64,000 bases of DNA, from contig NZ_RKMH01000009.1 in NCBI RefSeq assembly GCF_003797185.1, positions 1 through 64,000 of the forward strand. Direction: 5' to 3'. Under the pieces are notes generated by a model. That model was given only the letters and a program-made list of their open reading frames with translations, was not told the DNA's origin and did not search any database. The DNA comes from Gordonia oryzae. Its GTDB lineage: Bacteria; Actinomycetota; Actinomycetes; Mycobacteriales; Mycobacteriaceae. The position numbers and the translations under genes were made by a program. How positions within the stretch are numbered: the stretch's first letter is position 1; each line of letters begins with the position of its first letter. This document shows, in pieces, positions 43,250-52,470 of this stretch.

Positions 43250-43372
43250 GAGGCCCATTCGTTGCCGACGGTGCTTTCGCGGGTGACGAGTTCGGGCTGG
43301 AACACGGTGTGTGGCCCGGTGATCCTGCGAGATCTGCGCGGCTGTCACCACCAGTTCGATGGCGCTCGGCAC
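43250..43372 (-). pseudogene. LacI-family regulator, C-terminal relic
   Basis: The minus strand reads SAIELVVTAAQISQDHRATHRV in one frame and continues FQPELVTRESTVGNEWAS in another. This is the usual end of a LacI/GalR repressor (an ELV-rich helix, then P-E-L-V-x-R-E-S-T). The DNA-binding domain and most of the ligand domain are absent, and one frame change is visible, so the gene is dead. The rest of the region 42891-43475 shows no supported gene. Confidence 0.5.
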
Positions 43373-43375
43373 GAA

Positions 43376-43387
43376 TGAAACGTTTCA
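43376..43387. promoter_or_regulatory. LacI-type operator TGAAACGTTTCA
   Basis: A perfect 12-bp palindrome with a central CG, the typical shape of LacI/GalR family operators. It lies 3 bases beyond the truncated edge of the LacI relic, so it may be a leftover autoregulatory or target site. No intact gene starts next to it in the window. Confidence 0.5.
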
Positions 43388-43475
43388 ACTCGCGATGCCA
43401 GGCATCAGTAGCGCGAGGTTGGTGATCCGGCCAAGAACCCCGGGTGCGCCTCAGTGGGCGAGACGGACCGGGCTC

Positions 43476-43745
43476 TCATGGCCGCGGCCGGCCGTTCTCC
43501 AACCGGACGCCTCCCCATACACCGCTCATCCGGTTGCGTCGGCCCCACTGTTCGCAGCCGGTACGGATCGGGCAGGCGGCGCACACCGACGCGGCGTGGG
43601 AGTAGTCGTCGGCGGGAAAGGGGAACCAGTCCTCAGGATTCTCGCCGACGGCCGCGCATGCGGCTACCGCCCAGTCGGCGTCGAGAGTGGGCAGCAACAG
43701 CATCGACAGTGGCATGGAGAGGGGACGCAACTCCGGGGTGGTCAT
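43476..43745 (-). CDS. WhiB-family iron-sulfur regulator
   Basis: An 89-residue Wbl protein. The four cluster cysteines are present: AACAAVGENPEDWFP, then VCAACPIRTGCEQWG (C-x2-C-x5-C). The family turn SGVWGGVR and a short basic tail follow. Such proteins bind a [4Fe-4S] cluster and often sigma-A region 4 to control stress or development. It lies 30 bases downstream of the HNH nuclease gene on the same strand and probably shares its transcript. Confidence 0.9.
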   Translation of the reverse strand: MTTPELRPLSMPLSMLLLPTLDADWAVAACAAVGENPEDWFPFPADDYSHAASVCAACPIRTGCEQWGRRNRMSGVWGGVRLENGRPRP

Positions 43746-43775
43746 CGGCGGTCTCCTCTCCCCGCCTACCGGCGG

Positions 43776-44273
43776 CTACTCGAGTTGTCTTCCGAGAGTG
43801 AACAACTCCCAGACTTCCTTCTGGTCCTGCGCCCACGGGTCGTAGACGAACGGAGCATGGCGCAGGGCGATTCCGGCTTCTCGCGGTGTGCGATCGGCCT
43901 TGAACCCGTTGCATGACTTGCATGCCGCGACCTGATTTCCGAACGTCGATGCGCCACCGCGTGATTGAGGCATGATGTGGTCAACGGTGTCGGCCGGTCC
44001 CTCGCAGTACGCGCAGATCCACTGATCGCGACGCAGGATCGAGGCGCCAGAGGCGTAGGAGTCCATCGTCTTTCCGGCGTACGGACGGTAGGCATCACGC
44101 TTGATCGCGACCACCTGATGAATCGGCAGGCTGATGCTCGGCGAATGCACGGTGCGCACCAGGGGGGTGCCCTCGACGTTGCGCGCGACGCCGGTGGTCA
44201 ACAACACCGCGGCCCGGCGCCAGGTGACGCGCGCGAGTATCTGCAAACCGGCGTTGGTTACGAAAATGGTCAT
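43776..44273 (-). CDS. HNH endonuclease
   Basis: A 165-residue HNH nuclease of the McrA-like type common in actinobacteria. The zinc-supported core is CAYCEGPADTVDHIMPQSRGG, then FGNQVAACKSCNGFKADRTP. The DH pair, the Asn and the second CxxC are intact. The C-terminus FVYDPWAQDQKEVWELFTLG is usual for this group. It is not inside a phage or restriction cluster, so it is probably a chromosomal housekeeping-type HNH gene; its target is unknown. Confidence 0.88.
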   Translation of the reverse strand: MTIFVTNAGLQILARVTWRRAAVLLTTGVARNVEGTPLVRTVHSPSISLPIHQVVAIKRDAYRPYAGKTMDSYASGASILRRDQWICAYCEGPADTVDHIMPQSRGGASTFGNQVAACKSCNGFKADRTPREAGIALRHAPFVYDPWAQDQKEVWELFTLGRQLE

Positions 44274-44664
44274 GGCTACTCCTGAAAGACGATGACGAAC
44301 TCTGCTGGGAGCGTCACCGTTTCCGGATCAGCCGCAGAGGTTTCCGGGGTCGGTGGCGCAGGTGTGGAATCGATATATCGGGGTTGTCGTGCGACCGTCG
44401 TCCGACAGTCCACGCCGACAACCGAATTCGTTGTCGTCTCGCCATGCGATCTGCGAGATCATCTGTGCCACCTCCCTTCGTCGTCTCGTGTGTGACAGCG
44501 CGCCCAGGGTACCGCCCCTTCGGGGAGTCGTCCAGGATTTAACGAGAGTTGCGAGATGAACATCTGATTGCCGCGGGTGTCCGTCTCGTGGCCGAATTGT
44601 CCGGAGTCTGCTGGAATGGGCCGGGTGTGGTTGTCATGGTGAACGGGCACCCAGCAATGAGGAG
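44274..44664. other. About 390-base intergenic region between HNH nuclease and kinase
   Basis: This gap separates divergent genes and should hold both promoters. I see no gene. A small GC-rich hairpin (CCCCTTCGGGG, 44515-44525) could be a regulatory stem or terminator. The AGGAG at 44660-44664 serves the kinase. Confidence 0.4.
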
Positions 44665-44670
44665 ATGATC

Positions 44671-46263
44671 GTGGACGATGCCGGCGCGCCGCTGCGTGAG
44701 AACGATGTGGTCGGCGGGTACACGATCATCGGCCACCTGGGCTCCGGCGGGATGGGCACCGTCTATCTCGTCGCGCATCCGCGACTGCCGCGCCGGCAAG
44801 CCCTCAAGGTATTGTCGTCGAGCCTGGGAGCCAATCCGGAGTTCCGCGAACGCTTTCGCCGTGAGGTTGATCTCGCGGCCCGCCTCGATCACCCGAACAT
44901 CGTTGCCGTACAGGACGCCGGGATCGACGGTGACACCATGTGGATGGCGATGCAGTACGTCGAGGGCACCGACGCGGCGGCGATCCTGCGCGAGGCGACC
45001 GAACCGCTGCGCGCCGCCCCGATCGTCGACCTCATCACCCAGGTGGCCGCAGGTCTCGACCACGCGCACGCGCAGGGCACGCTGCATCGCGACGTCAAAC
45101 CGGCCAACATCCTCGTCACCCCCGCCTGGAACCGACCCGCCGTGGCGCGACGCGCATTGATCGCCGATTTCGGGATCGCCCGGCTGATGTCGGAGTCCAC
45201 CGGGCTCACCGCGACCGGCAATGTGATCGCCACGCTCGCCTATGCCGCTCCGGAGATGTTCACCGACACCGCGCTCACCCCCGCAGTCGACGAGTACGCG
45301 CTGGGCTGCACGCTCTACGAACTCCTCACCGGCAGGGCCGTGTTCGACCGGACCGACGCGGCCGGATTGATCAGCGCACACACCCACGCGCCCGTACCGC
45401 GATGCACGGCGCTGCGCCCTGATCTTCCCGAGGCGATCGACGACGTGATCGCACAAGCGCTGGCCAAGCGCCCTGACGAGCGTCACGGCAGCGCAGGCGC
45501 CTTCGCGGCGGCAGTGGCGCACGCGGTGGCCACGGGGGGCCCGACGACGATCGTCGGTGATCAGCGCCCACCGGTTCCGGCCACGATCCTCGGCCCGCAC
45601 CAGCCACCTGGCCACGGTGACGCCATGCGTCCACCACCCCCGCCACCACCACGCGGTCCGCGGCCGATGGGTGGATCGACCACGCCGCCGCCGACGGGCG
45701 TGCCGTCTGTGCCGATGCCGATCTCGCCTGTTCCGGCTTCTCCCGTCCGCAGGCGTCATGGCGTGCTGCCATGGCTCCTAGCCGGACTCGCACTGGTGCT
45801 CATGGGCGCCACCGTCGTGGTCGTGCTGGTCGCGACGCGGGGCACCGAGACCTCGACAGGGTCGTCACCGGCCGCGGCGTCGGCGCCCACCGCTGCACCG
45901 ACCACCGGATCGCCGACCACCGGACAAACGACCCTGCCCGTGGCAGCCTCGCTCGCCGGGAACTGGCGTGGCAGTGTGACCGGGGATCAGACCGGATTCG
46001 ACGTTGTCGCGCAGATATCCGATACCGCACCGCTCACCGCGACCGTCCAATACCCGCAACTCGGGTGCGCGGGTACGTGGGCGGAGAACTCGCGGCAGGG
46101 ATCGACGGTCACCCTGACCGAGCAGATCACCCAGGGCACCTGCGTCACCTCGCAGATCGAGGTGACGCCCTCTGCCGATGGAACGGTGGCCTACCGGTCG
46201 AGCTACTACTCCCAATCCCAGGGGCGGACCCTGGTCATCACCTCGGTGTTGCGCCGGAGCTGA
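44671..46263 (+). CDS. Transmembrane Ser/Thr protein kinase (Pkn type)
   Basis: A 530-residue eukaryotic-like kinase. Cytoplasmic catalytic domain: Gly loop GHLGSGGMGTVYL, ATP lysine in ALKVLS (about 46), HRDVKPANILV (Asp 141), DFGIAR (166-168), APE as AAPEMF. A proline-rich linker and one membrane helix (LPWLLAGLALVLMGATVVVVLV) follow, then a Ser/Thr spacer and an external beta-rich domain (LAGNWRGSVTGDQTGFDVV ... CAGTWAENS) with two cysteines. The extracellular part should sense an envelope signal, as in PknF/PknI-like kinases. GTG at 44671 has AGGAG at a 6-base gap; an ATG at 44665 is too close to that site. Confidence 0.9.
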   Translation: MDDAGAPLRENDVVGGYTIIGHLGSGGMGTVYLVAHPRLPRRQALKVLSSSLGANPEFRERFRREVDLAARLDHPNIVAVQDAGIDGDTMWMAMQYVEGTDAAAILREATEPLRAAPIVDLITQVAAGLDHAHAQGTLHRDVKPANILVTPAWNRPAVARRALIADFGIARLMSESTGLTATGNVIATLAYAAPEMFTDTALTPAVDEYALGCTLYELLTGRAVFDRTDAAGLISAHTHAPVPRCTALRPDLPEAIDDVIAQALAKRPDERHGSAGAFAAAVAHAVATGGPTTIVGDQRPPVPATILGPHQPPGHGDAMRPPPPPPPRGPRPMGGSTTPPPTGVPSVPMPISPVPASPVRRRHGVLPWLLAGLALVLMGATVVVVLVATRGTETSTGSSPAAASAPTAAPTTGSPTTGQTTLPVAASLAGNWRGSVTGDQTGFDVVAQISDTAPLTATVQYPQLGCAGTWAENSRQGSTVTLTEQITQGTCVTSQIEVTPSADGTVAYRSSYYSQSQGRTLVITSVLRRS

Positions 46264-46284
46264 ATGGTGTTCTGGGCCGGTGCC

Positions 46285-47052
46285 TCACGTCACCGGGACG
46301 TCGATGATCGGCCGCGCGACGCCGGCACCGGCACCGTCGAAGTGCCACCACTCACCGGAATAGACCGACAGCCCGCCCGCCGACATCGCCTCACGTAGAC
46401 GCGCGCGGTTGCGTTGCGCGGCAACCGAAACGCCCGCCGTCGCGAAGGCCGTGGCCTGCGGGGTGAACGAGTCGAAGTCGGTACCCATGTCGAGAAGGCA
46501 CAGGTCGGCGAGACGCCGATCGACCGGGCACCCGGGTTGGTGTGTCGCCAGTGTCACGTCCACCGACCGACCCGACTCGTGACTGCGCGAGTACGGCCCC
46601 GGCGCGGCCACCCACGCCGGGTCGGGTACCTTCTCGAACATGGTCTGCTGCACCGAGTGCGGCCGGTAACAATCCCAGAGCACCAGGGTGTCACCCGATG
46701 TGCGCAGCGCCGCCGCCGAGGTGCGCAGTCCGTCGGCCAGGGACTCGTGGACGAGACACCTTGCGCCCGTCGGGTAGAGCTGCACTCCGACGAAGTTGTG
46801 CGACGTCGCGTAACGCAGATCGACGATCGCCGACGGCACCACCGACCGCACATCGACGAATCCCACCTGTCGGGCAGCTGCCGACGCCGGCGGAATCGGC
46901 GCCGAGGAGGACACCGGGCGGATTGCTGCCGATGACTCGTGGGAGGTCGACGACGGCGAGGTCGGCTGCGGGGTGGAGGGTCCGGTGCATGCGGTGAGCA
47001 GGGTGGCGCTCACCGCGAGCGCGGCGGTGGACGCCCACCGGAGACGGGTCAT
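46285..47052 (-). CDS. D-Ala-D-Ala dipeptidase (VanX family) lipoprotein
   Basis: A 255-residue lipoprotein: MTRLRWASTAALAVSATLLTACTG, with Cys at about residue 22. The mature enzyme has the VanX/DdpX zinc signature SHESGRSVDVTL (His and Asp ligands), GEWWHFD at the end, and DLRYATSHNFVG and LVLWDCYRPHSVQQ earlier. It should split D-Ala-D-Ala dipeptide outside the membrane, in peptidoglycan turnover rather than vancomycin resistance, since no vanHA genes are near. ATG at 47052; the open frame further upstream lacks signal features. Confidence 0.85.
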   Translation of the reverse strand: MTRLRWASTAALAVSATLLTACTGPSTPQPTSPSSTSHESSAAIRPVSSSAPIPPASAAARQVGFVDVRSVVPSAIVDLRYATSHNFVGVQLYPTGARCLVHESLADGLRTSAAALRTSGDTLVLWDCYRPHSVQQTMFEKVPDPAWVAAPGPYSRSHESGRSVDVTLATHQPGCPVDRRLADLCLLDMGTDFDSFTPQATAFATAGVSVAAQRNRARLREAMSAGGLSVYSGEWWHFDGAGAGVARPIIDVPVT

Positions 47053-47189
47053 GGGTCTGTTTGTAGCACGGGTGTGGTTGTTGGCGGGTGGTTGTGGTGT
47101 GTGGTGGTTCGGAGTGATGAGCCGAAACCAGCTGCGGGGAAAGGGGTCTCGAGACCACCGCACGCCGACGCCGAAACGCACCGACGCCC

Positions 47190-48410
47190 TCACTCCCGCC
47201 AGCGCAGGACCTCGAGGGCTGCGGCCACATCGACGACGGTGTCGGCAAGCGGCCTGGGGAGCAGGTCATCGGCGCGGTCGAGACGGCGGATCACGGTGTT
47301 GCGGTGGGTATAGAGCACTTCGGCGGTGCGAGAGGTGTTGCACTGCAGTCTGATCCAGGTACGGAGCGTATCTTTGAGATCGGCGTCGGCGTCGGCGAGG
47401 TCGCCGAGGGTATCGGTGACGAAGTCGTCGCCCGCAGAGGTGTCGGAGGTCAACAGCGACACCAGGCGGATGTCGTCATAGTGAACAACCTGCCGTGTCG
47501 CGCCCAGCCGCGCATGGCGCCGTTGGGTGGTCATCGCCTGGAAGTGGCTGGATCGGAATCCGTCGACGTCGGTGCCGGGTCGGCCGATGGAGACGCGGAC
47601 GTCGGGCAGCGGCGAGAGGTCGGGTGCGCCGAGCCCATCGGCCGGGAGCCACAGCCACCAGGAGGTGGCGCTGGCGGTGACCGTCAGCCGCGTGGTCGCC
47701 TCCGCGGATCGGGCGAGGATGTCGGCTGCGGCCTCGAGGTCCGGTGCGGCGTCGGGCTTCGCGCTCCACAGCACGACGGAGATGTGTGGCCCGGCGAGAC
47801 GATAGCCCAGTTGCGCCTCGGCGCGCGCCGACGGGATCGGCGCGCCTTCGAGGACCAGGGTCACGGCCTCACGGCGACGAGCATGTGTGCCTCGCGTGAG
47901 TTCTTCGCGTTCGGCGCGCATCTGCTCGCTCATCGCGGTGACCGTGTCGTCGATGAATGTCGAGATCGACAAGGAGGTCACGTCGAGGAGTTCACGGAGT
48001 TCGGTTGGGTCGGTGGTGAGATCGAAGCAGATCTCCATCCACAGGCGCCACGCGACGCTCTGCGCGGTCCGGAACGCGTCGAGCGAGGCTTCGTCGAGCC
48101 CGCGGCGCACCAGGTCGTGGGTGGCGAGCATGATTTCGGGTGTCAGTTGCGCGGGTACCCGCTCCCCGGGTGAGTCGATGTTGTGCAGCGCCCAGCGTGA
48201 GGTGTTGGCCCAGTTCGTGCGGCGGGTGCCCGCCGCCAGTACCGGGTCCTCGGCGACCGCACGCATCCGGGCCCCGGACAGCGATGCCTCGTGGAGTTGT
48301 TCTAACCACGGCTCAGGCGGATCGAGGATGAGCTGCGCACCGGTACGGATCAGTTCCTTCGTCCGTGCCGACACCTGCGGCCACTCAACGTCCATTTGCA
48401 CATCATGCAC
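47190..48410 (-). CDS. PucR/CdaR-family transcriptional regulator
   Basis: A 406-residue regulator. A helical N-terminal domain (WEQLHEASL-like region, TPEIMLATHDLVRRGLDEASL) is followed by a GGDEF-like/CdaR middle region and the PucR C-terminal helix-turn-helix: DLKDTLRTWIRLQCNTSRTAEVLYTHRNTVIRRLDRADDLL. It is divergent from the BVMO at 48559 with 148 bases between starts, so it probably activates that gene in response to a ketone or acid. ATG at 48410. Confidence 0.85.
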   Translation of the reverse strand: MHDVQMDVEWPQVSARTKELIRTGAQLILDPPEPWLEQLHEASLSGARMRAVAEDPVLAAGTRRTNWANTSRWALHNIDSPGERVPAQLTPEIMLATHDLVRRGLDEASLDAFRTAQSVAWRLWMEICFDLTTDPTELRELLDVTSLSISTFIDDTVTAMSEQMRAEREELTRGTHARRREAVTLVLEGAPIPSARAEAQLGYRLAGPHISVVLWSAKPDAAPDLEAAADILARSAEATTRLTVTASATSWWLWLPADGLGAPDLSPLPDVRVSIGRPGTDVDGFRSSHFQAMTTQRRHARLGATRQVVHYDDIRLVSLLTSDTSAGDDFVTDTLGDLADADADLKDTLRTWIRLQCNTSRTAEVLYTHRNTVIRRLDRADDLLPRPLADTVVDVAAALEVLRWRE

Positions 48411-48558
48411 CGCGGTATGGGCTTATCATGGGCATAATGCTACTGGCTTGATCGGCCGAACGCAGGCAGTCTGGATTGTGACAATGCTGAGTGTCATATT
48501 GGAGTGAGCGTCACCGCCACGCCCCGACACCGGCGAGGCCCAGCCCAAAGGAGAGACC
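48411..48558. promoter_or_regulatory. Divergent promoter region between pucR-like and BVMO genes
   Basis: The AT-richest part (48428-48508) contains TTAT/ATAA and TGACA/TGTCA dyads (the latter 48479-48496, arms 8 bases apart), as expected for promoter and activator sites of two divergent genes. GGAGAG precedes the BVMO GTG. No finer assignment is possible. Confidence 0.4.
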
Positions 48559-50073
48559 GTGCCCCAGACCACCACCCCCGTCGAGACCGTCGACGTGCTC
48601 ATCGTCGGTGCCGGGATCTCCGGCATCGGTACCGCCCACTATCTGACGACGATGGTGCCCCAGAAGTCCTTCGCGATCCTCGAGGGTCGCGATGTCGCCG
48701 GCGGCACGTGGAGTCTGTTCAAGTACCCGGGCATACGCTCGGACTCCGATCTACACACCTTCGGTTTCGAGTTCAAGCCGTGGACCGACAAGCAGTCCAT
48801 CGCCGACGCCGGGCGCATCCTCGACTACCTCTACGACGCCATCGACGAAGACAACCTCGGCGACAAGATCCGCTACCAACACAAGGTGCATGCGGCGCAG
48901 TGGTCGTCGCAGGAATGCGTGTGGACGGTCGACATCGAGCGCACCGACACCGGAGAGCGCTTCCAGATGAAGGCCAACTGGCTGTTCTCCGGTGCCGGCT
49001 ACTACAACTACGACGAGGGCTTCACCCCGCGGTTCGAGGGGCGCGAGCGCTTCCGTGGGCAGATCATCCACCCGCAGCACTGGCCCGCCGACCTCGACTA
49101 CTCGGGCAAGAAGGTCGTGGTGATCGGCTCCGGCGCCACCGCGGTGACTTTGCTGCCCGCGATGGCCAAGACCGCAGGTCACATCACGATGCTGCAGCGC
49201 ACGCCGACCTACATCGTCCCGCTGCCCAAGCATGATCCGATCGCCAACATCGGCCGCGTCATCCTCGGTGACAAGCGTGGCTACGCGCTCGCACGCGCGA
49301 AGAACATTGCGCAACAACGTGTTCTCTACGAAGCCTGCCAGCGTTTCCCCAAGGCATCGCGCAAGGTGATCCGTGCGATCAACAAGAAGCTGCTGCCCGA
49401 GGGCTTCGACGTCGACAAGCACTTCAATCCGCCGTACAACCCATGGGATCAGCGGTTGTGCGCGGTGCCCGACGGCGACCTTTTCCGCACCATTCGGCAG
49501 GGCAAGGCGTCGGTGGTCACCGACCGTATCGCAACCTTCACCGAGAACGGCATCGTGCTCGAGAGCGGTGAAGAACTCGAGGCCGACATCATCGTGACCG
49601 CCACCGGATTGAATCTGCAGCTGTTCGGCGGCATCGCGCTGAGCATCGACGGCGAGCCTGTCTCGATGCCCGACACCGTCGCCTACCGCGGCTTCATGCT
49701 CAGTGGGGTACCGAATTTCGCGCTCGCCATCGGCTACACCAACTCGTCGTGGACCCTCAAGGTGGGCCTGCTGTGCGAGCACTTCTGCCGGCTGCTCGCT
49801 TACATGGATGCCCGTGGGTATCCCGCGGTGCGCCCGATCGCCGATCCCGGCATCCAGACCCGCCCGCTGCTCGACTTCGGCGCCGGTTACGTGCAGCGGT
49901 CGCTCGACAATCTGCCGAAACAGGGCCTGGCAGAACCGTGGACGATGTCGATGAGCTACTACCGGGACCGCAAGTCCTTCGATTCCGACGTCGCCGACCC
50001 GAACCTCGAATTCACGCGGGCGTTGCCGGCGCAGTCCGGCGCCGATGCGCAATTGGAGTCGGCAAGCGCCTGA
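48559..50073 (+). CDS. Type I Baeyer-Villiger monooxygenase (EthA-like)
   Basis: A 504-residue flavin monooxygenase. FAD motif VLIVGAGISGIGTAHYL, fingerprint FRGQIIHPQHWP, NADPH motif VVIGSGATAVTLL, DIIVTATGLNLQLFGG, and GYTNSSWTLKVGL. The pattern and length match EthA of mycobacteria, which oxidises ketones and thioamides. GTG start at 48559 with AAAGGAGAG ahead. Controlled most likely by the divergent PucR regulator. A strong hairpin 26 bases after its stop ends the transcript, so it is monocistronic. Confidence 0.9.
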   Translation: MPQTTTPVETVDVLIVGAGISGIGTAHYLTTMVPQKSFAILEGRDVAGGTWSLFKYPGIRSDSDLHTFGFEFKPWTDKQSIADAGRILDYLYDAIDEDNLGDKIRYQHKVHAAQWSSQECVWTVDIERTDTGERFQMKANWLFSGAGYYNYDEGFTPRFEGRERFRGQIIHPQHWPADLDYSGKKVVVIGSGATAVTLLPAMAKTAGHITMLQRTPTYIVPLPKHDPIANIGRVILGDKRGYALARAKNIAQQRVLYEACQRFPKASRKVIRAINKKLLPEGFDVDKHFNPPYNPWDQRLCAVPDGDLFRTIRQGKASVVTDRIATFTENGIVLESGEELEADIIVTATGLNLQLFGGIALSIDGEPVSMPDTVAYRGFMLSGVPNFALAIGYTNSSWTLKVGLLCEHFCRLLAYMDARGYPAVRPIADPGIQTRPLLDFGAGYVQRSLDNLPKQGLAEPWTMSMSYYRDRKSFDSDVADPNLEFTRALPAQSGADAQLESASA

Positions 50074-50098
50074 TCGCGTTCATCACCCGTATCACCGT

Positions 50099-50141
50099 CC
50101 GAGGCGACCGCGTGCGAGTAAACCGCACGCGGTCGCCTCGG
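50099..50141 (+). terminator. Hairpin terminator after the EthA-like BVMO
   Basis: A perfect 18-bp GC-rich stem (50099-50116 and 50124-50141, starting CCGAGGCGACC) with a 7-base loop AGTAAAC, 26 bases past the BVMO stop. No T-run. This is the strongest hairpin in the window. Confidence 0.85.
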
Positions 50142-50281
50142 CAGTAGGAGCGGGTCCTCGACGACGCAGGTCTCGCCCGCGTGGCGTGAAGGTCTCTCGA
50201 TCTGGAGCGATGAGGTCGCCGGTGGCGACCCGTGTGTGAGCCACCTGACCGGGGACTGGCGAGTGCGTGTAAACGCAGTTC

Positions 50282-50520
50282 TCATCTGTCGCAGATGACG
50301 TTCCGGCGAGTCCGCAGTGTCGCACAGAGCGAGCTGTTCGGGGCGACGTCGTGGGCGAAATCATCGAATTCGCCAGGGAGGTGCGCGGTTTCGAGCGCCA
50401 GTGGTTCATCGTCGACGATGCGCAAACGAGTGAGCCGATCGACCGGGGTGTCCGTCGCCGACCTGCGGACGCGCGGCGAGGTCAGCGTCGTACTGGCGCA
50501 GCATTGGCCGGTGGCCCGGA
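50282..50520 (-). pseudogene. GntR-family regulator, UTRA-domain relic
   Basis: The minus strand encodes DTPVDRLTRLRIVDDEPLALETAHLP, then FDDFAHDVAPNSSL. This is the substrate-binding UTRA domain of GntR/HutC regulators (the pattern LxRLRxxDxEPxALExxxLP). No start, no winged-helix domain and no proper end are present. The stretch 50142-50281 shows nothing else. Confidence 0.6.
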
Positions 50521-50627
50521 GTGATCGCCGACGCGCGTCGTCCCGAGAGACCAAAGTGGGGGCCGCCGTGCACCTCGACCATCATCGGGTGGAGTCCCGC
50601 ATCGCGATGGTCGAGGCGCAGGGGGGG

Positions 50628-52250
50628 TCAGCCCGCCGGGGTTGTCGTCGGTGTCTCGGTGGTTTCTTCCGTTGTCTCTGTGGTGGTTTCCTCGGTCGTC
50701 GTCGGAACCTCGGTGGTCTCCGTGGCCGTCGGGGTCTGGGTGGTCGTCGTTTCGGTGGTGGTTGCGATCAGCGTCTGCCACGTGGCGGAGGTGATCGGCA
50801 CCGAAGTGCTACCCAAGGACAATCGCCAGATTCCGGCCGAGTCGGTGGCCGAGGTGACCGACGATTGCGACAGCGAACTCTGGTCCACCGTCCGCGACAA
50901 TCCGTCGCTACAGGTGAGCGAAACCGAGCCGGTGGTCTCCTGCGACGGTGCCTGACACGTCACCGACTGATTGTTCTCGGTGAAGCTGAAGCTGCCGATG
51001 GAATCACCGCTACCGCTGAAGACGGTGGGCGAGGGTGCCGCCGATGACGATGAACTGCTCGCGCTCGAACTGGTGTCGGACGACGTCGTGGTGCTGGGGG
51101 CCGTCGATGTTTCCTCGCTCGAGGTCTGGCCTGCCGCCGAGGCGTCGGTTCCCGACGCCGCTTCGGTGGTCTGGCCCTCGGTCGGCGGTGTGTTGCCGTT
51201 GGATTCGGCCATCTGCGTGACCTCCGGCGCGGCAGCCGTCTCGCCTGCCCGGGCGAGCCCGTTCTGTGTCGCGGCCTCGTCGCTGCGCGCGGCCAGCGGC
51301 ACGTTCAGTGATGCCGGCGTCGGCAATGCTTCGGTCAGCGGCGGCTGACCCGACAGATCCAGCAATCCGCCGACCGTGCGATCGAAGAGCGCACGGGTAT
51401 CGGGGTTGAGCAGCGTCAACAGCGCGGCAGCACCGCCGGCCGGTGTATTTGCCTGGGCCGGAGCCTGATTGATCACGGTCGTCGTGTTGTTGACGACGGT
51501 GACGTTCTGCGTGTTGTAGGCGACGCGGGTGATGTAGTTGACTTGATAACCCTGCCAACGGGTACCGCGGATCCGGTATCCGCCGATAGGGGCCGAGGCG
51601 GCCGGCCCGAGCGGATTACCGCACTGGCAGCGGACCCGGGGAACGCCGGCGCTGTCGACGAGAACCGAGGTGCCGGCCTGCAGCACATCCTGGAATGGCA
51701 CCGCCGATCCGCCGGTGTAACTGTAGTTGGTCACCCAGGTGTCGGCCGAGAGGACCACCGGCGTCAGGGTGTCGAGGTAGTAGGGGATGGCCTGCGTGCT
51801 GATCCCGTAGACGCTCGCCCACGCTGCTGCCTGGGAGGGATGCTGCGCGAGGAAGTTCCCCAGGCCGGCCGGATCGCAGCCGGTGGATCCGCCGATGTAG
51901 AGGCCCGGCGTGGTGCCGCTGACCAGACGCGTGCCCTGATTCGGCGCGCCGGTCTGCGCGCTCAGGCGCAGGCCGTTGTCGAGTGGCTTGTTGGTCAGGT
52001 TCGGCTGCGCCATGAACGGTGCATCACCCGGTGCGTCCGCGGAGGTCAGCGACAGGAAGGGGATGTGGAACTCGCCCTTCTTGTTCTTCAGCACGATCAC
52101 CACGACCGAGGCGAACACGAGCGCGAGCACCGCGACTATCGCTGCGAGGATCAACGTGAGATTGCGGCGATTACGCGGTTGCGGTTCGGGTGGCACGGCA
52201 CCGAACGGTATCGACGGATACGTGGGTGGCCCCGGTGGGTAGTACGACAT
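50628..52250 (-). CDS. Membrane-anchored DUF6777-like protein with Ser/Thr-rich tail
   Basis: A 540-residue protein. It has a short proline-rich cytoplasmic N-terminus (MSYYPPGPPTYPSIPFG), one membrane helix at about 30-54 (LTLILAAIVAVLALVFASVVVIVL), and an external domain with TPGLYIGGSTGCDPAGLGNFL and VRCQCGNPLGP, which matches the cysteine pattern of DUF6777 proteins. A long Ser/Thr/Glu-rich stretch (about 350-415), a small beta domain with SVTCQAPSQETTG and LTCSDG, and a Thr-rich terminus rich in TTTET repeats follow. The low-complexity tail could be glycosylated or cross the cell envelope. Function unknown. Confidence 0.72.
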   Translation of the reverse strand: MSYYPPGPPTYPSIPFGAVPPEPQPRNRRNLTLILAAIVAVLALVFASVVVIVLKNKKGEFHIPFLSLTSADAPGDAPFMAQPNLTNKPLDNGLRLSAQTGAPNQGTRLVSGTTPGLYIGGSTGCDPAGLGNFLAQHPSQAAAWASVYGISTQAIPYYLDTLTPVVLSADTWVTNYSYTGGSAVPFQDVLQAGTSVLVDSAGVPRVRCQCGNPLGPAASAPIGGYRIRGTRWQGYQVNYITRVAYNTQNVTVVNNTTTVINQAPAQANTPAGGAAALLTLLNPDTRALFDRTVGGLLDLSGQPPLTEALPTPASLNVPLAARSDEAATQNGLARAGETAAAPEVTQMAESNGNTPPTEGQTTEAASGTDASAAGQTSSEETSTAPSTTTSSDTSSSASSSSSSAAPSPTVFSGSGDSIGSFSFTENNQSVTCQAPSQETTGSVSLTCSDGLSRTVDQSSLSQSSVTSATDSAGIWRLSLGSTSVPITSATWQTLIATTTETTTTQTPTATETTEVPTTTEETTTETTEETTETPTTTPAG

Positions 52251-52470
52251 CTGCTCGGTCTCCTACGAACGCCCGTGTCCGGCGAGGTTCGCCGCACGGA
52301 TCGGTGGTGGTGTGTTCCCCGAGCCACAAGTATCGTGAGCGGTTCTGAGCAGGGGCAACCGCGTACGGGCGGATTAGGTCGGGTGATCGGGAAATCCACC
52401 CGATCGGACTACACCGACGTAACAGACATCCGATTCGCCGCGATGAACACGGACTGCTTCCGACTCGCCC

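Noticed and set aside
43776..44273. Restriction or phage-defence nuclease
   Set aside because: The HNH gene has no methylase, specificity or phage neighbours; it pairs only with a WhiB gene, and similar lone HNH genes are common in actinobacterial chromosomes.
46285..47052. Vancomycin-resistance determinant
   Set aside because: The VanX-type dipeptidase has a lipoprotein signal and no vanH, vanA or vanRS neighbours, so a general peptidoglycan role is more likely.
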